Assembly: GCA_003612485.1 (NCBI GenBank)
Contig: RAZA01000001.1
Span: forward strand, 310,001 to 374,000
DNA: 64,000 nucleotides
Source: a bacterium D16-50
Lineage (GTDB): Bacteria > Bacillota > Clostridia > Lachnospirales > Lachnospiraceae
Reading direction: 5' to 3'
Part shown: positions 43,615-52,832 of the stretch, piece by piece
Layout of the letters: each line of letters opens with the position of its first letter
How positions within the stretch are numbered: the stretch's first letter is position 1
The notes under the pieces: generated by a model
Database searches by the model: none
What the model was told of the DNA's origin: nothing
The model's input: only the letters and a program-made list of their open reading frames with translations
Position numbers and translations under genes: made by a program

Positions 43615-46600
43615 TTATCTGTTCACGATGAGCCCATGGAGCTTCTGCAGAGAGTGAACCTCGCCGTTGCCCGCCTTCTGCACGTAGAGAATGCCCTCCA
43701 CCGTTGCCTTGGCTGCGGCTATGGTGGTCATATAGGGAATCTTCGCCTTGATGGCCGCCTTCCGCAGATAGCTGTCGTCATACTCACTGTCGTCACCCAC
43801 AGGAGAGTTGATAATCAGGTCCACGTCGCCGTTAGTGATCAGATCCAGCAGATTGGGCCTGCCCTCGTAGAGCTTCTTCACAAGCTTGGCAGGAATCCCC
43901 GCCTCCTGCAGCACGGCGCAGGTACTGCCCGTGGCAAGAATCTGAAAGCCCGCCTTCTGGAAGGCGCTGCCTACCTCCACCACCTCCTCCTTATCCCTGC
44001 GGTTCACGCTGATCAGCACCGTGCCGCTTAAGGGGAGTCTGGTCTGGGTGGCCTCCTGAGCCTTGAAAAAGGCCTCTCCCACGGAAGATGACAGCCCCAG
44101 CACCTCCCCCGTGGAGCGCATCTCGGGCCCCAGAATCGGATCCACCTCCGGGAACATGTTGAAGGGGAACACCGCCTCCTTCACGCCGTAATAAGGAATA
44201 TCCCGCTCCTTTAAGCCGGGCACCGGGGAAGGCCTTCCGGTGATGTCGGCGGTGATGATCTCCGTGGCAAGGGGCACCATGCGGATGTCGCACACCTTGG
44301 ACACCAAGGGCACGGTCCGGGAGGCTCTGGGATTGGCCTCCAGCACATACACCTTGTCGTTCTCAATGGCGTACTGCATGTTCATCAGGCCCCGCACATG
44401 CATTTCCTCCGCAATCCTTCTGGTATATTCCTTGATGGTGGCCACATTCTCCTCCGAGATATGCCGGGAGGGAATGATGCAGGCCGAGTCACCGGAATGA
44501 ATTCCCGCCAGCTCGATATGCTCCATCACCGCAGGCACGAAGGCGTGGGTTCCGTCGCTGATGGCGTCCGCCTCGCACTCGGTAGCATGATTCAGGAAGC
44601 GGTCGATCAAAATGGGCCGATCCGGCGTCACGCCCACCGCAGCCCTCATATAATCGGTAAGGCTGGCATCCTGATACACCACCTCCATCCCCCGGCCCCC
44701 CAGCACATAGGAGGGGCGCACCATCACGGGATAGCCGATGCGGTGGGCGATTTCCAGCGCCTCCTCCACCGTGGTGGCCATTCCCGACTCGGGCATGGGA
44801 ATCCCCAGCTTGTCCATCATGGCCCGGAACAGATCTCTGTCCTCCGCCAGATCTATGACCTCCGGCGCTGTCCCCAGAATGCGCACGCCGTTTTTCTCCA
44901 GCTCAGACGCCAGATTCAGCGGCGTCTGTCCCCCGAACTGGGCAATGACGCCCACAGGTTTTTCCTTCCTATAGATACTGAGCACATCCTCCAGAGTCAG
45001 CGGCTCAAAATACAGTTTGTCGGAGGTATCGTAATCCGTGGACACCGTCTCCGGATTACAGTTGACGATGATGGTCTCAAAGCCCAGCTTCTTCAGCGCC
45101 AGCGAAGCATGGACGCAGCAATAATCAAATTCGATTCCCTGTCCGATGCGGTTGGGGCCCCCTCCCAGAATCATCACCTTGGGCTTGTCAGTGCCCACGG
45201 GGTTTTTATCCTCTCCGTTGTAGGTGGAGTAATAATAGGCGCTGTCCGGCGTTCCGCTGACATGAACCCCCTCCCAGACCTCTTCCGCTCCCAGAGCCTG
45301 ACGCCTCTTGCGCACCTGCTCCTCGGAGACGCCCAGCAGCAGACTTAAGTACTTGTCGGAAAATCCATCCTTCTTGGCCTGCACCAGCGCCTCATCCTCA
45401 GGAAGGCCGCCTCTGCATTTCAGAATCGCCAGCTCCTCCTCCGCCAGCTCCTTCATCTGACGGATGAACCATGCCTTCACATGGGTAATCTCCTGAATCT
45501 CCTCCACGGAGGCCCCCTTCTTCAGAGCCTCGTACATAATGAAATGTCTTTCGCTGGAAGGAGTGGCCAGCATCCGAAGCAGAAGCTCCTTGGATTTTTC
45601 CTCCAGCTTAGGGATCTGCCCCAAACCGTATCTCCCGGTCTCCAGCGAACGTATGGCCTTCTGGAAGGCTTCCTTATAATTCTTCCCTATGCTCATGACC
45701 TCGCCCACAGCCCTCATCTGGGTGCCCAGCCTATCCTCCACGCCCTTAAACTTCTCAAAGGCCCAGCGGGCAAACTTTATCACCACATAATCTCCGTCCG
45801 GCACATACTGATCCAGCGTGCCGTACTTGCCGCAGGGAATATCCTTTAAAGTCAGTCCTGCCGCCAGCATGGCGCTGACCAGCGCGATGGGAAATCCCGT
45901 GGCCTTTGATGCCAGCGCGGAGGAGCGGGAGGTTCTGGGATTGATCTCTATGACAATGATCCTATCGCTGACAGGATCATGGGCGAACTGTACGTTGGTT
46001 CCGCCGATGACCTGCACGGATTCCACAATGCGGTAGGCCTGATCCTGCAGCCTCTCCTGCAGCTCCTTTGAGATGGTAAGCATGGGGGCCGCGCAGAAAG
46101 AGTCCCCCGTATGGACGCCCAAGGGATCAATGTTCTCGATGAAACACACCGTAATCATGTTCCCTTCTGCATCCCGAACCACTTCCAGCTCCAGCTCCTC
46201 CCAGCCCAGAATGGATTCCTCCACCAGAACCTGTCCCACCAGCGAAGCCTGCAGCCCTCTTGCGCAGACCGTCCGCAGCTCGTCCTTGTTGTACACCAGA
46301 CCGCCGCCGGCGCCTCCCATGGTATAGGCAGGGCGCAGAACCACAGGGTAGCCCAGCTCGTCCGCAATCTTCAGCCCATCCTCCACGGTGTAGGCCACCT
46401 GACTTCTGGCCATCTCAATGCCCAGCTCGTTCATGGCCTTCTTGAATTCGATCCTGTCCTCGCCCCGTTCGATGGCATCCACCTGCACTCCAATGACCTT
46501 CACCTGATATTTCTCCAGAATGCCTGCCCCGGCCAGCTCCGCGCAGAGATTCAGCCCCGACTGTCCTCCCAGATTGGGCAGCAGCGCATCCGGGCGTTCC

Positions 46601-46839
46601 TTGGCTATGATCTGCTCCAGACGTTCCTTATTTAAGGGTTCGATGTAGGTGACGTCCGCCATCTCCGGATCCGTCATGATGGTTGCGGGGTTGGAGTTCA
46701 CCAATACGATCTCGTAGCCCAGCTTCTTCAGCGCCTTGCAGGCCTGAGTGCCCGAATAGTCAAACTCGCAGGCCTGACCGATGATGATGGGCCCCGACCC
46801 TATGATCAGCACTTTATGAATGTCGGTTCTCTGCGGCAT
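43615..46839 (-). CDS. carB: Carbamoyl-phosphate synthase large subunit
   Basis: 1074 residues, full length. It makes carbamoyl phosphate from bicarbonate, ammonia (from CarA glutaminase) and two ATP for pyrimidine and arginine synthesis. Both ATP-grasp halves are intact: IGSGPIIIGQACEFDYSGTQ and MGGAGGGLVYN in the first, LGGGPNRIGQGIEFDYCCVH and LGGRGMEVVYQ in the second; the C-terminal MGS allosteric domain includes ILATGSTCAVL. AGGAGG precedes the ATG. The usual partner carA is not adjacent; carB has its own promoter. Confidence 0.97.
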   Translation of the reverse strand: MPQRTDIHKVLIIGSGPIIIGQACEFDYSGTQACKALKKLGYEIVLVNSNPATIMTDPEMADVTYIEPLNKERLEQIIAKERPDALLPNLGGQSGLNLCAELAGAGILEKYQVKVIGVQVDAIERGEDRIEFKKAMNELGIEMARSQVAYTVEDGLKIADELGYPVVLRPAYTMGGAGGGLVYNKDELRTVCARGLQASLVGQVLVEESILGWEELELEVVRDAEGNMITVCFIENIDPLGVHTGDSFCAAPMLTISKELQERLQDQAYRIVESVQVIGGTNVQFAHDPVSDRIIVIEINPRTSRSSALASKATGFPIALVSAMLAAGLTLKDIPCGKYGTLDQYVPDGDYVVIKFARWAFEKFKGVEDRLGTQMRAVGEVMSIGKNYKEAFQKAIRSLETGRYGLGQIPKLEEKSKELLLRMLATPSSERHFIMYEALKKGASVEEIQEITHVKAWFIRQMKELAEEELAILKCRGGLPEDEALVQAKKDGFSDKYLSLLLGVSEEQVRKRRQALGAEEVWEGVHVSGTPDSAYYYSTYNGEDKNPVGTDKPKVMILGGGPNRIGQGIEFDYCCVHASLALKKLGFETIIVNCNPETVSTDYDTSDKLYFEPLTLEDVLSIYRKEKPVGVIAQFGGQTPLNLASELEKNGVRILGTAPEVIDLAEDRDLFRAMMDKLGIPMPESGMATTVEEALEIAHRIGYPVMVRPSYVLGGRGMEVVYQDASLTDYMRAAVGVTPDRPILIDRFLNHATECEADAISDGTHAFVPAVMEHIELAGIHSGDSACIIPSRHISEENVATIKEYTRRIAEEMHVRGLMNMQYAIENDKVYVLEANPRASRTVPLVSKVCDIRMVPLATEIITADITGRPSPVPGLKERDIPYYGVKEAVFPFNMFPEVDPILGPEMRSTGEVLGLSSSVGEAFFKAQEATQTRLPLSGTVLISVNRRDKEEVVEVGSAFQKAGFQILATGSTCAVLQEAGIPAKLVKKLYEGRPNLLDLITNGDVDLIINSPVGDDSEYDDSYLRKAAIKAKIPYMTTIAAAKATVEGILYVQKAGNGEVHSLQKLHGLIVNR

Positions 46840-46969
46840 GTTGCATCCTCCTCATGTAGTTTATGTGAATTTTTTCGTTACGCTGCGATCACATGCTTCC
46901 GGCGGAATCAGGCAATCCCTCCCCGCTTCCGCGCAAAACCTTACTGCTGCCTTCGCATCAGGTATTACC

Positions 46970-46997
46970 ATTATATCAAATTGTCCAGCATTTTCAA
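46970..46997 (-). promoter_or_regulatory. Promoter of carB
   Basis: Minus strand TTGAAA (46997-46992), 16-bp spacer, TATAAT (46975-46970). This gives a leader of about 125 bases before carB, in which I found no recognisable attenuator. Confidence 0.65.
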
Positions 46998-47101
46998 GTA
47001 ATTCATTTTCCCCTCCCCTCACCTCCCATGCCCGGCGGTGCATATCATAATACGTCCCCTCTCCCGCAATGGGATCCCTTCTATTTGACGCAGACTGCGA
47101 C

Positions 47102-47130
47102 TTGAAAAAAAGCTGTTTTTATGTTAAAAT
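47102..47130 (+). promoter_or_regulatory. Promoter of the chemoreceptor gene
   Basis: TTGAAA (47102-47107), 17-bp spacer, TAAAAT (47125-47130), 67 bp before the chosen start codon. Confidence 0.72.
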
Positions 47131-47196
47131 AATTGAGCTTTTTTATACGTTGCATCTATGAACAAACTTATCTTTATGGCAGGAGGATCTAAAGAA

Positions 47197-49224
47197 ATGA
47201 AATTTTTAACGAACCGCAAACTTGCAAGCCGTATCGGCATCATTACCACGGCCATCATCGTCACGGGCATGACAATGCTATGGTTCATCGTGTCCGGCCG
47301 AGTGGCCTCAATGGTAGAAAGCAACATCACCAACCAAATGGTGGACGTCGTGGAATCCAGAGCTTCCATTATAAACGATTATGTGGCGTCCGCAGAAGAA
47401 TATATGACCGCCTTCGCTCTCGGCAGCGAAGTCCACAATCTCCTTGCCGACCCGGACAATCCCGCCCTATTGAAAAAAGCACAGCAATATACAGAAGATT
47501 TCGCTGCCGTCAAAGGCATCTTCGAGGGCTTATACATCGCCACTCCTTCCACATACATTCTGACCCATACATCCCAGAGCGCCATCGGAATAACCACCCG
47601 GTCCGGCGAATCCTTGAACGAATTCCAAAAAACAATCCTTGCCGGACAAGAGCTGACAAACCTCGGAATCATGAAATCCCCCGGAACCGGCAGCATGATC
47701 CTTTCCATGTACTATCCCATTTTCGAGGATAATCAGTGCATCGGCTATGTGGGTTCCGGCGTCTACGCCAGCCGTCTTATGGACGTACTGCTGGATCTGA
47801 ACATCGAAGGCCTTCCACACAGCGAATACGTGTTTCTGAACGTGGACACGGGCACATACCTATACCATCCGGACGATACATTGCTCAACACGGAAACCAC
47901 CGACAGCGGCTATCTGGAGATCATACAGCGGATCAAGTCGGAGGGCAGCACTCAGGCAGGTACCTATTCCTATCAGGACGAAGACGGTGTGGACCAGCTT
48001 GTTGTCTATAAATACTTAAAAGACCGTAATTGGGTCTTTATGGTTCGGGACAATGCAGCGGAGGTCTACGAGGAGGTTTCCACCGTGCGCGTCACCGTAG
48101 GATTTCTGTGCGCGGCGGTGGCGGCGGTGATCATACTCGTCACCCTATTGATTCTATATCGAGAGGGCCGTGAGCTTATGATAATGGAGCGGGCCATCTG
48201 GCGTCTGGGCAATCTGGAGCTTTCCGCAGACGAGGATCTGGCGGCCTTTTCCGGCAGAACCGACGAGGTGGGCATGATAGCCCAGACCATCCATCACGTC
48301 TGCGAGTGCCTCCGCAAGACCATCGACGATATCGGTCGGATTTTGGGCGAGATGGCAGACGGCAACATCGCAGTAGACGTGGACAGAAACGAATCCTATT
48401 ACATTGGAGACTTTAAAATTCTGGTTGAAAGCCTGAAAAGCATACGCGCCCACCTCACGGACGTGATGCAGGATATCGCGCATATCGCAGGTCAGGTGGG
48501 CAGCGGCGCCAATCAAGTCTCTGAGGGGGCTCAGGCGCTGTCTCAGGGAACCATGCAGCAGCAGGAGTCCATCGTCAGACTGGTTTCCAATGTCACGGAC
48601 ATCACTGAACAGATCCGCAGCAGCGCGGTGCGCTGCGGAAACGCCAGCGATCTGGTGGCCAAGGCCACAGGCTATGCCGCAGAGGCCGACATGAAAATGG
48701 AGCAGCTGGCGGCTGCCACAAGAAACATCGAGCAGTCTTCCGCCAAAATAGGCAGCATCATCAAAACCATAGAGGACATCGCCTTCCAGACCAACATTCT
48801 GGCTCTGAACGCCTCCGTGGAAGCCGCCCGCGCAGGCTCCGCCGGAAAGGGGTTCTCCGTGGTGGCCGACGAGGTCAGAAATCTGTCCCACAAATCCGCC
48901 GAGGCTGCAGGCAATACCAGTAACTTGATCCATCATTCCATCCAAAACGTAAAGACAGGAACAGAGTCTACCGCCCTAACCGTTTCCGCCATGCAGGTCA
49001 TCAGCGAGTGCATCCAGTCCATCAAAACTCTGATGGATGAGATCGCCTCCGCCAGCGTACAGCAGTCGGAAATGATCGTCTCTGTGGAAAACAGAATCAA
49101 GGAGGTATCCAAGGTCACGGAGTCCAATTCCGCTGCGGCACAGGAGAGCGCGGCAATTTCCAACCAGCTCTCCCATCAGGCAAGGACGCTGAACCAACTC
49201 ATCGGTCGGTTCCGCATCCGGTAA
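47197..49224 (+). CDS. Methyl-accepting chemotaxis protein
   Basis: 675 residues from ATG 47197 (AGGAGG 10 bases upstream; an earlier ATG at 47158 lacks a site). A first membrane span ([20 protein letters not shown], residues 12-31) is followed by an extracellular sensor of about 260 residues resembling a dCache domain, a second span ([18 protein letters not shown], about 302-320), a HAMP-like linker, and the signalling domain. The highly conserved tip [20 protein letters not shown] and [12 protein letters not shown] is present, so it should signal to CheA/CheW. The ligand is unknown. No other chemotaxis gene lies nearby. Confidence 0.95.
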   Translation: MKFLTNRKLASRIGIITTAIIVTGMTMLWFIVSGRVASMVESNITNQMVDVVESRASIINDYVASAEEYMTAFALGSEVHNLLADPDNPALLKKAQQYTEDFAAVKGIFEGLYIATPSTYILTHTSQSAIGITTRSGESLNEFQKTILAGQELTNLGIMKSPGTGSMILSMYYPIFEDNQCIGYVGSGVYASRLMDVLLDLNIEGLPHSEYVFLNVDTGTYLYHPDDTLLNTETTDSGYLEIIQRIKSEGSTQAGTYSYQDEDGVDQLVVYKYLKDRNWVFMVRDNAAEVYEEVSTVRVTVGFLCAAVAAVIILVTLLILYREGRELMIMERAIWRLGNLELSADEDLAAFSGRTDEVGMIAQTIHHVCECLRKTIDDIGRILGEMADGNIAVDVDRNESYYIGDFKILVESLKSIRAHLTDVMQDIAHIAGQVGSGANQVSEGAQALSQGTMQQQESIVRLVSNVTDITEQIRSSAVRCGNASDLVAKATGYAAEADMKMEQLAAATRNIEQSSAKIGSIIKTIEDIAFQTNILALNASVEAARAGSAGKGFSVVADEVRNLSHKSAEAAGNTSNLIHHSIQNVKTGTESTALTVSAMQVISECIQSIKTLMDEIASASVQQSEMIVSVENRIKEVSKVTESNSAAAQESAAISNQLSHQARTLNQLIGRFRIR

Positions 49225-49272
49225 ATCTTCAGACAGACTCCAAAGAGGCAGTATGTTCTTCCCGCCTCCGCA

Positions 49273-49301
49273 AAGAGCGCGGCGCAAAAAACCGCGCTCT
49301 T
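49273..49301. terminator. Terminator-like hairpin after the chemoreceptor gene
   Basis: AAGAGCGCGG (49273-49282) and CCGCGCTCTT (49292-49301), 10-bp stem, 9-base loop, between convergent genes. Short T run only. Confidence 0.6.
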
Positions 49302-49367
49302 ATCCACAGCAATCAAGGCGGCTCCCCAATCTTTTGGCAGTTCTGCAGCCGCTTCCCCACAGATTCT

Positions 49368-50222
49368 TCAGCAATTACACCGGGAATCCCGCCTGCATAT
49401 GCATTTTTCGTCAGGACCCAATATTTTCACCGGCCCGGAGATTACTTCCCTCGCCACATACAAGACACTGTCCACCCGTGCCTCCATGGTCCATTTCACA
49501 AGAGTCAGCTCCCCCCGCGCCACCTCGATGCAGGTGATACAGCGGGGATGGACGCAGCTGCCCGTATTGTAATAAAAGGACGGCTCCTCCGGCAGCACGG
49601 GGCGGTGGGTATGCCCCGTGACCAGAATATGTCCATGGGCCTGAGCCCAGCTGCGCAGACTCTCCTCACACTTCTCCTTCACCTCATAATTCTTGGCGGC
49701 GCTGGTGGGATCCAGAAACCCCAGATTCTCCAGCGGACTCCAGAAATACCGCACCAGAAATCGGGCCAGCGGCCAAAGGGTCGAATTCAGAAAGCTGGCC
49801 TGATGTCCATGGGTCAGGTACAGAGACTTCTCCGGCGCAGCTTCGGAATGCAGGATTACCGCCTCCAAGAAGGCCGGGTTCTTTTTCCGGACGATGTTAT
49901 GGTTGCCGTAGAGCAGATGCAGCCGCCCTCTCTCCTCGAATCGGGCGAACATACAGTAGACATCCTCATGGATTTCCGCGATGTTGCGCAGCTTCCGATT
50001 CTCCCACAGCTCCTCCCCGTCCCCCAGTTCTATATAGGTAAAGCCGTTCCTATAATAATGCTCCATGGCCGCATAATACAAATGCTGGTTTTTCAGGAAA
50101 TTATCGGAGGAGGTGCCCACTCCCCTATGGCAGTCGCTGACCAGAACATATCTGGAGCATCTGTTAAAGGGCAGAACCAACGCCTGCGCAAAGGCCCGGT
50201 CCAGACGGCTTGTGATGCTCAC
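49368..50222 (-). CDS. Metallophosphoesterase
   Basis: 284 residues from a GTG at 50222 that overlaps the TGA of the preceding gene (GTGA), with GGGGAAAGG upstream; longer starts at 50249 or 50288 would overlap that gene more. Phosphoesterase motifs: VLVSDCHRGVG, ELGDGEELWE (aspartate and glutamate in place of the usual GDxxD), YGNHNIV (asparagine-for-aspartate variant of GNHD), LTHGHQ and VTGHTHRPV. A calcineurin-like fold acting on an unknown substrate. It is coupled to the DUF4474 gene. Confidence 0.85.
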   Translation of the reverse strand: MSITSRLDRAFAQALVLPFNRCSRYVLVSDCHRGVGTSSDNFLKNQHLYYAAMEHYYRNGFTYIELGDGEELWENRKLRNIAEIHEDVYCMFARFEERGRLHLLYGNHNIVRKKNPAFLEAVILHSEAAPEKSLYLTHGHQASFLNSTLWPLARFLVRYFWSPLENLGFLDPTSAAKNYEVKEKCEESLRSWAQAHGHILVTGHTHRPVLPEEPSFYYNTGSCVHPRCITCIEVARGELTLVKWTMEARVDSVLYVAREVISGPVKILGPDEKCICRRDSRCNC

Positions 50223-51202
50223 GGCCTTTCCCCTTTGCCAACCCCACATCCCCGGCTTCTTCCACGTTTGTTGCATTTTCGGCAGCATTTCGGAGGGCAG
50301 CAGCCGTTTTTCCTATGGCACCTCCTATGGAAACGCCGCAGGCGCATCAGTCTCCGGAAACAGCGGGGAAGATAGTAATACAGAAAGAGGATGCGGTCTT
50401 CCGCGCAGGCAAACGGTCTGGTGACCCACACAAAGAGACGGCAGAAGAACCGGTTCATGCACTGGGACAGCCTGCGCCAAAAACGGGTGAGCAGGTTGTA
50501 GCGCTGAGGCCTTACATGGTGGAAGGAAATGGTCATGCAGAGATTCTGCACCCCCATCAGCTCCGCCGGATAGTTCTCCCGGCACAAACCCCGATGAAAA
50601 GCCTCCAGCATTTCTCTGTTGGGAAAGCAGACGGAGGCCTGCAGACACAGCTCGGCGGGTCTAAAAAAAACACCCGGCACAAAGGCTGTGAGCCACCAAT
50701 GCCTCTCCGACATCTTGACGCAGGCGCCGTCGGGCATATGCAGCTGGAGAGAGCAGGGCAGCATTTCATTCTCTTCCGCCGCCTCGAAACGGGCCGTCTT
50801 GTACTCCGACTCGGACAGCAGTCTGTCGGCATGGTAGATACCGATTTCCGCTCCGGTGTTGATGCCGTACTGACCCTTCCAGAACTCGATCAGCCACGTC
50901 CGGCCCCGGTAATTGAAGTAAACCGGCAGAGAGTCAAAGACCATTTGGAAACGGGGCGCCATATAGTCGTAGAGCCATGTATAGCCGGCGGCCTTCTGCC
51001 AGGCATCCACGGTGGAGGAGAAAAATCCGCAGCAGCAATGATAAACGTAGCCGTAGGGTTTTGCCAACTCCTCTACCAGAGAACATTTCTGCTCCTTGTC
51101 CATGCCGCGTATCTTGCAGATAATTTTTTTCCTTCGGAAATGTCCGAACAGCAGCATACACAAAAGAGCAAGCAACAACAAAACAAACAGGGCAGCATAC
51201 AT
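50219..51202 (-). CDS. DUF4474 domain protein with N-terminal membrane anchor
   Basis: 327 residues. One membrane span at the start (ALFVLLLLALLCMLLFGHF) then the DUF4474 core: AKPYGYVYHCCCGFFSSTVDAWQK, YTWLYDYMAPRF, PVYFNYRGRTWLIEFWKGQYG and TGAEIGIYHAD. The family is common in Clostridia and of unknown function. The last 60 residues are very basic and rich in cysteine (KNGCCPPKCCRKCNKRG), perhaps metal- or nucleic-acid-binding. The start codon lies inside a perfect inverted repeat. Confidence 0.85.
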   Translation of the reverse strand: MYAALFVLLLLALLCMLLFGHFRRKKIICKIRGMDKEQKCSLVEELAKPYGYVYHCCCGFFSSTVDAWQKAAGYTWLYDYMAPRFQMVFDSLPVYFNYRGRTWLIEFWKGQYGINTGAEIGIYHADRLLSESEYKTARFEAAEENEMLPCSLQLHMPDGACVKMSERHWWLTAFVPGVFFRPAELCLQASVCFPNREMLEAFHRGLCRENYPAELMGVQNLCMTISFHHVRPQRYNLLTRFWRRLSQCMNRFFCRLFVWVTRPFACAEDRILFLYYYLPRCFRRLMRLRRFHRRCHRKNGCCPPKCCRKCNKRGRSRGCGVGKGERP

Positions 51203-51240
51203 AATGTAACCTATAATCCTATGCGGTTTTGTTACATTAT
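51201..51240. promoter_or_regulatory. Perfect 10-bp inverted repeat covering the DUF4474 start codon
   Basis: ATAATGTAAC (51201-51210) and GTTACATTAT (51231-51240), 20 bases apart. The left arm includes the first two bases of the start codon and the ribosome-site side, so it could be an operator or a translation-blocking hairpin. Confidence 0.6.
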
Positions 51241-51336
51241 ATGCCGCAGAGAGGAAAGGTGTTCAGCCCCGTTTTGCTTCGCCGTATTTCCATGCCGTGG
51301 GCATAAATCCCGGTTTTTCTGGGCTGACACAACACA

Positions 51337-51372
51337 GCGACGGACCCTATTCCGCAGAATAGGGCCCGTCGC
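51337..51372 (-). terminator. Terminator-like hairpin after the M28 peptidase gene
   Basis: GCGACGGACCCTATTC and GAATAGGGCCCGTCGC form a 16-position stem with one A-C mismatch and a 4-base loop, 30 bp after the peptidase stop. It lacks a T run, so it may act with Rho or as an RNA stabiliser. Confidence 0.55.
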
Positions 51373-51402
51373 CACACTTCGCCGCATCTTAAAAGCACAG
51401 CG

Positions 51403-52668
51403 CTATTTCTCAGCCTTTTTCTTCTCATCCTCACGGTGGAAGTATTTGTCCAGCTCCTTCCTGCGCTCCTCCGGCATCCCTTTCTTTACAGGAATCACCG
51501 CCGCATTTGCCACATCGCCTATGATCCGAACTGCAAACTCCACATTCCTGCCCATGGCCTTCTCACTGAGCGCGGGAACCAGATCGTGAATGGTGTGCAG
51601 CTCCGCCGTGGAGGTCTCCCTGCTCAGGCCCAGCGCCGGAATCTCATTGTCGCAGAAGGGCGCGGAGTCGCTGGAATGAACCCCCACCCCTATGATCGCG
51701 GAATATCCTGCCATCTTGCAGTACTGTTCCACAAATGTCTGCAGCTCCTTCTCTCCCGTGACGCAGATCTTGTTTGCTCCCAGAGCCGTTCCGCACATGT
51801 CAAAGTTAAAGCAGAACACTGTCTTCTCCAGCAGCTCTTTCTTCTGCTCCACATAGGCCTTTGAGCCCAGCAGCCCCAGCTCCTCGCTGCCGCACCAGAC
51901 AAAGCGCAATGTCCTTCTGGCAGGATTTGCCGCAAAATGTCTGAATATTGAAAGCAGCGCCACAGCGCCGGTGGCATTGTCCCAGGAACCGGTACCCACC
52001 GGAACGGAATCATAGTGGGCCGTGAGCACGATGCTCTCCTCCTTCAGATCCGTCCCCTCAATCACTGCCGATATGTTCCGGCTCTCAGGCTCCGTGTTCT
52101 CCTGCTCCAGCACAAGGCTTACCTTGTTTACCTCTTCCTGAACAATCCAGAGCGCATCCCCGGCCGTGATGGCAAATCCCGGTATCATCCCATGTCTGGT
52201 AAAATTCTCCCTTATTCTTCTGGGATATAGGGATGCGTCTTTCTCGGAAAAATAATATTTGCCCTGCATGACCAGAAATGCCGATGCCTTATGTTCCGAC
52301 AGCCGCTTATAAACCTCTTCATCCAGTCTGTTCAGCAGCACCGCCTTGCCCTCCAGATCACCGATTCCGGAGAAATCGATCTCCGAAGCCTCATCCAGAT
52401 AGAGCAGCTCGCACTCTCTGTTGATGTTGCCGGAACGCAGAAAGGGCACGCAGGCTATCTGACGCCCCCCAGCCTCCACGGAACATCTCTTCACCTCGGC
52501 GGCAGGGACTTTGAAGGCCATATACTCTCCCCTCACATCTTCACGCCCCACATCCTCCGCCGTCCGATTGACCTCCTCCATGATCAGTTCCCCGGCCTTC
52601 TTTTCTTCCGGGCTTCCGCCTACCCGGACGAAGCTCAGCTCCCTCACAAAGTCCATCAGTTCCTTCAT
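51403..52668 (-). CDS. M28 family zinc aminopeptidase
   Basis: 421 residues from ATG 52668 (GGAGGATGGAAA upstream); the frame extends to 52776 without a site. Co-catalytic two-zinc aminopeptidase ligands are visible: LTAHYDSVPVGTGSWDNATG (His and bridging Asp), WCGSEELGLLGS (general-base Glu and metal Glu), FNFDMCGT (Asp) and LHTIHDLVPAL (His). A protease-associated-like segment lies in the N-terminal half (residues about 95-200). No signal peptide, so it appears cytoplasmic. Confidence 0.9.
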   Translation of the reverse strand: MKELMDFVRELSFVRVGGSPEEKKAGELIMEEVNRTAEDVGREDVRGEYMAFKVPAAEVKRCSVEAGGRQIACVPFLRSGNINRECELLYLDEASEIDFSGIGDLEGKAVLLNRLDEEVYKRLSEHKASAFLVMQGKYYFSEKDASLYPRRIRENFTRHGMIPGFAITAGDALWIVQEEVNKVSLVLEQENTEPESRNISAVIEGTDLKEESIVLTAHYDSVPVGTGSWDNATGAVALLSIFRHFAANPARRTLRFVWCGSEELGLLGSKAYVEQKKELLEKTVFCFNFDMCGTALGANKICVTGEKELQTFVEQYCKMAGYSAIIGVGVHSSDSAPFCDNEIPALGLSRETSTAELHTIHDLVPALSEKAMGRNVEFAVRIIGDVANAAVIPVKKGMPEERRKELDKYFHREDEKKKAEK

Positions 52669-52832
52669 TTTCCATCCTCCTATGTCCCTGCCAGTCTGGG
52701 AAACGGCAAAAAACACCCTGATTATCCGATGCTGCCCCATAAGTTCCTGCGCTGCACAAGGATTTTCTGATTTCAATGGCTGTCTCCATTATACCTAATC
52801 GGAGAACAAATTACAAGAAATACTATAATTTT

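Noticed and set aside
44398..45348. Plus-strand open frame across carB
   Set aside because: Antisense to an intact carB.
50315..51589. 424-codon plus-strand open frame across DUF4474
   Set aside because: Antisense to DUF4474 and the M28 gene; no recognisable pattern.
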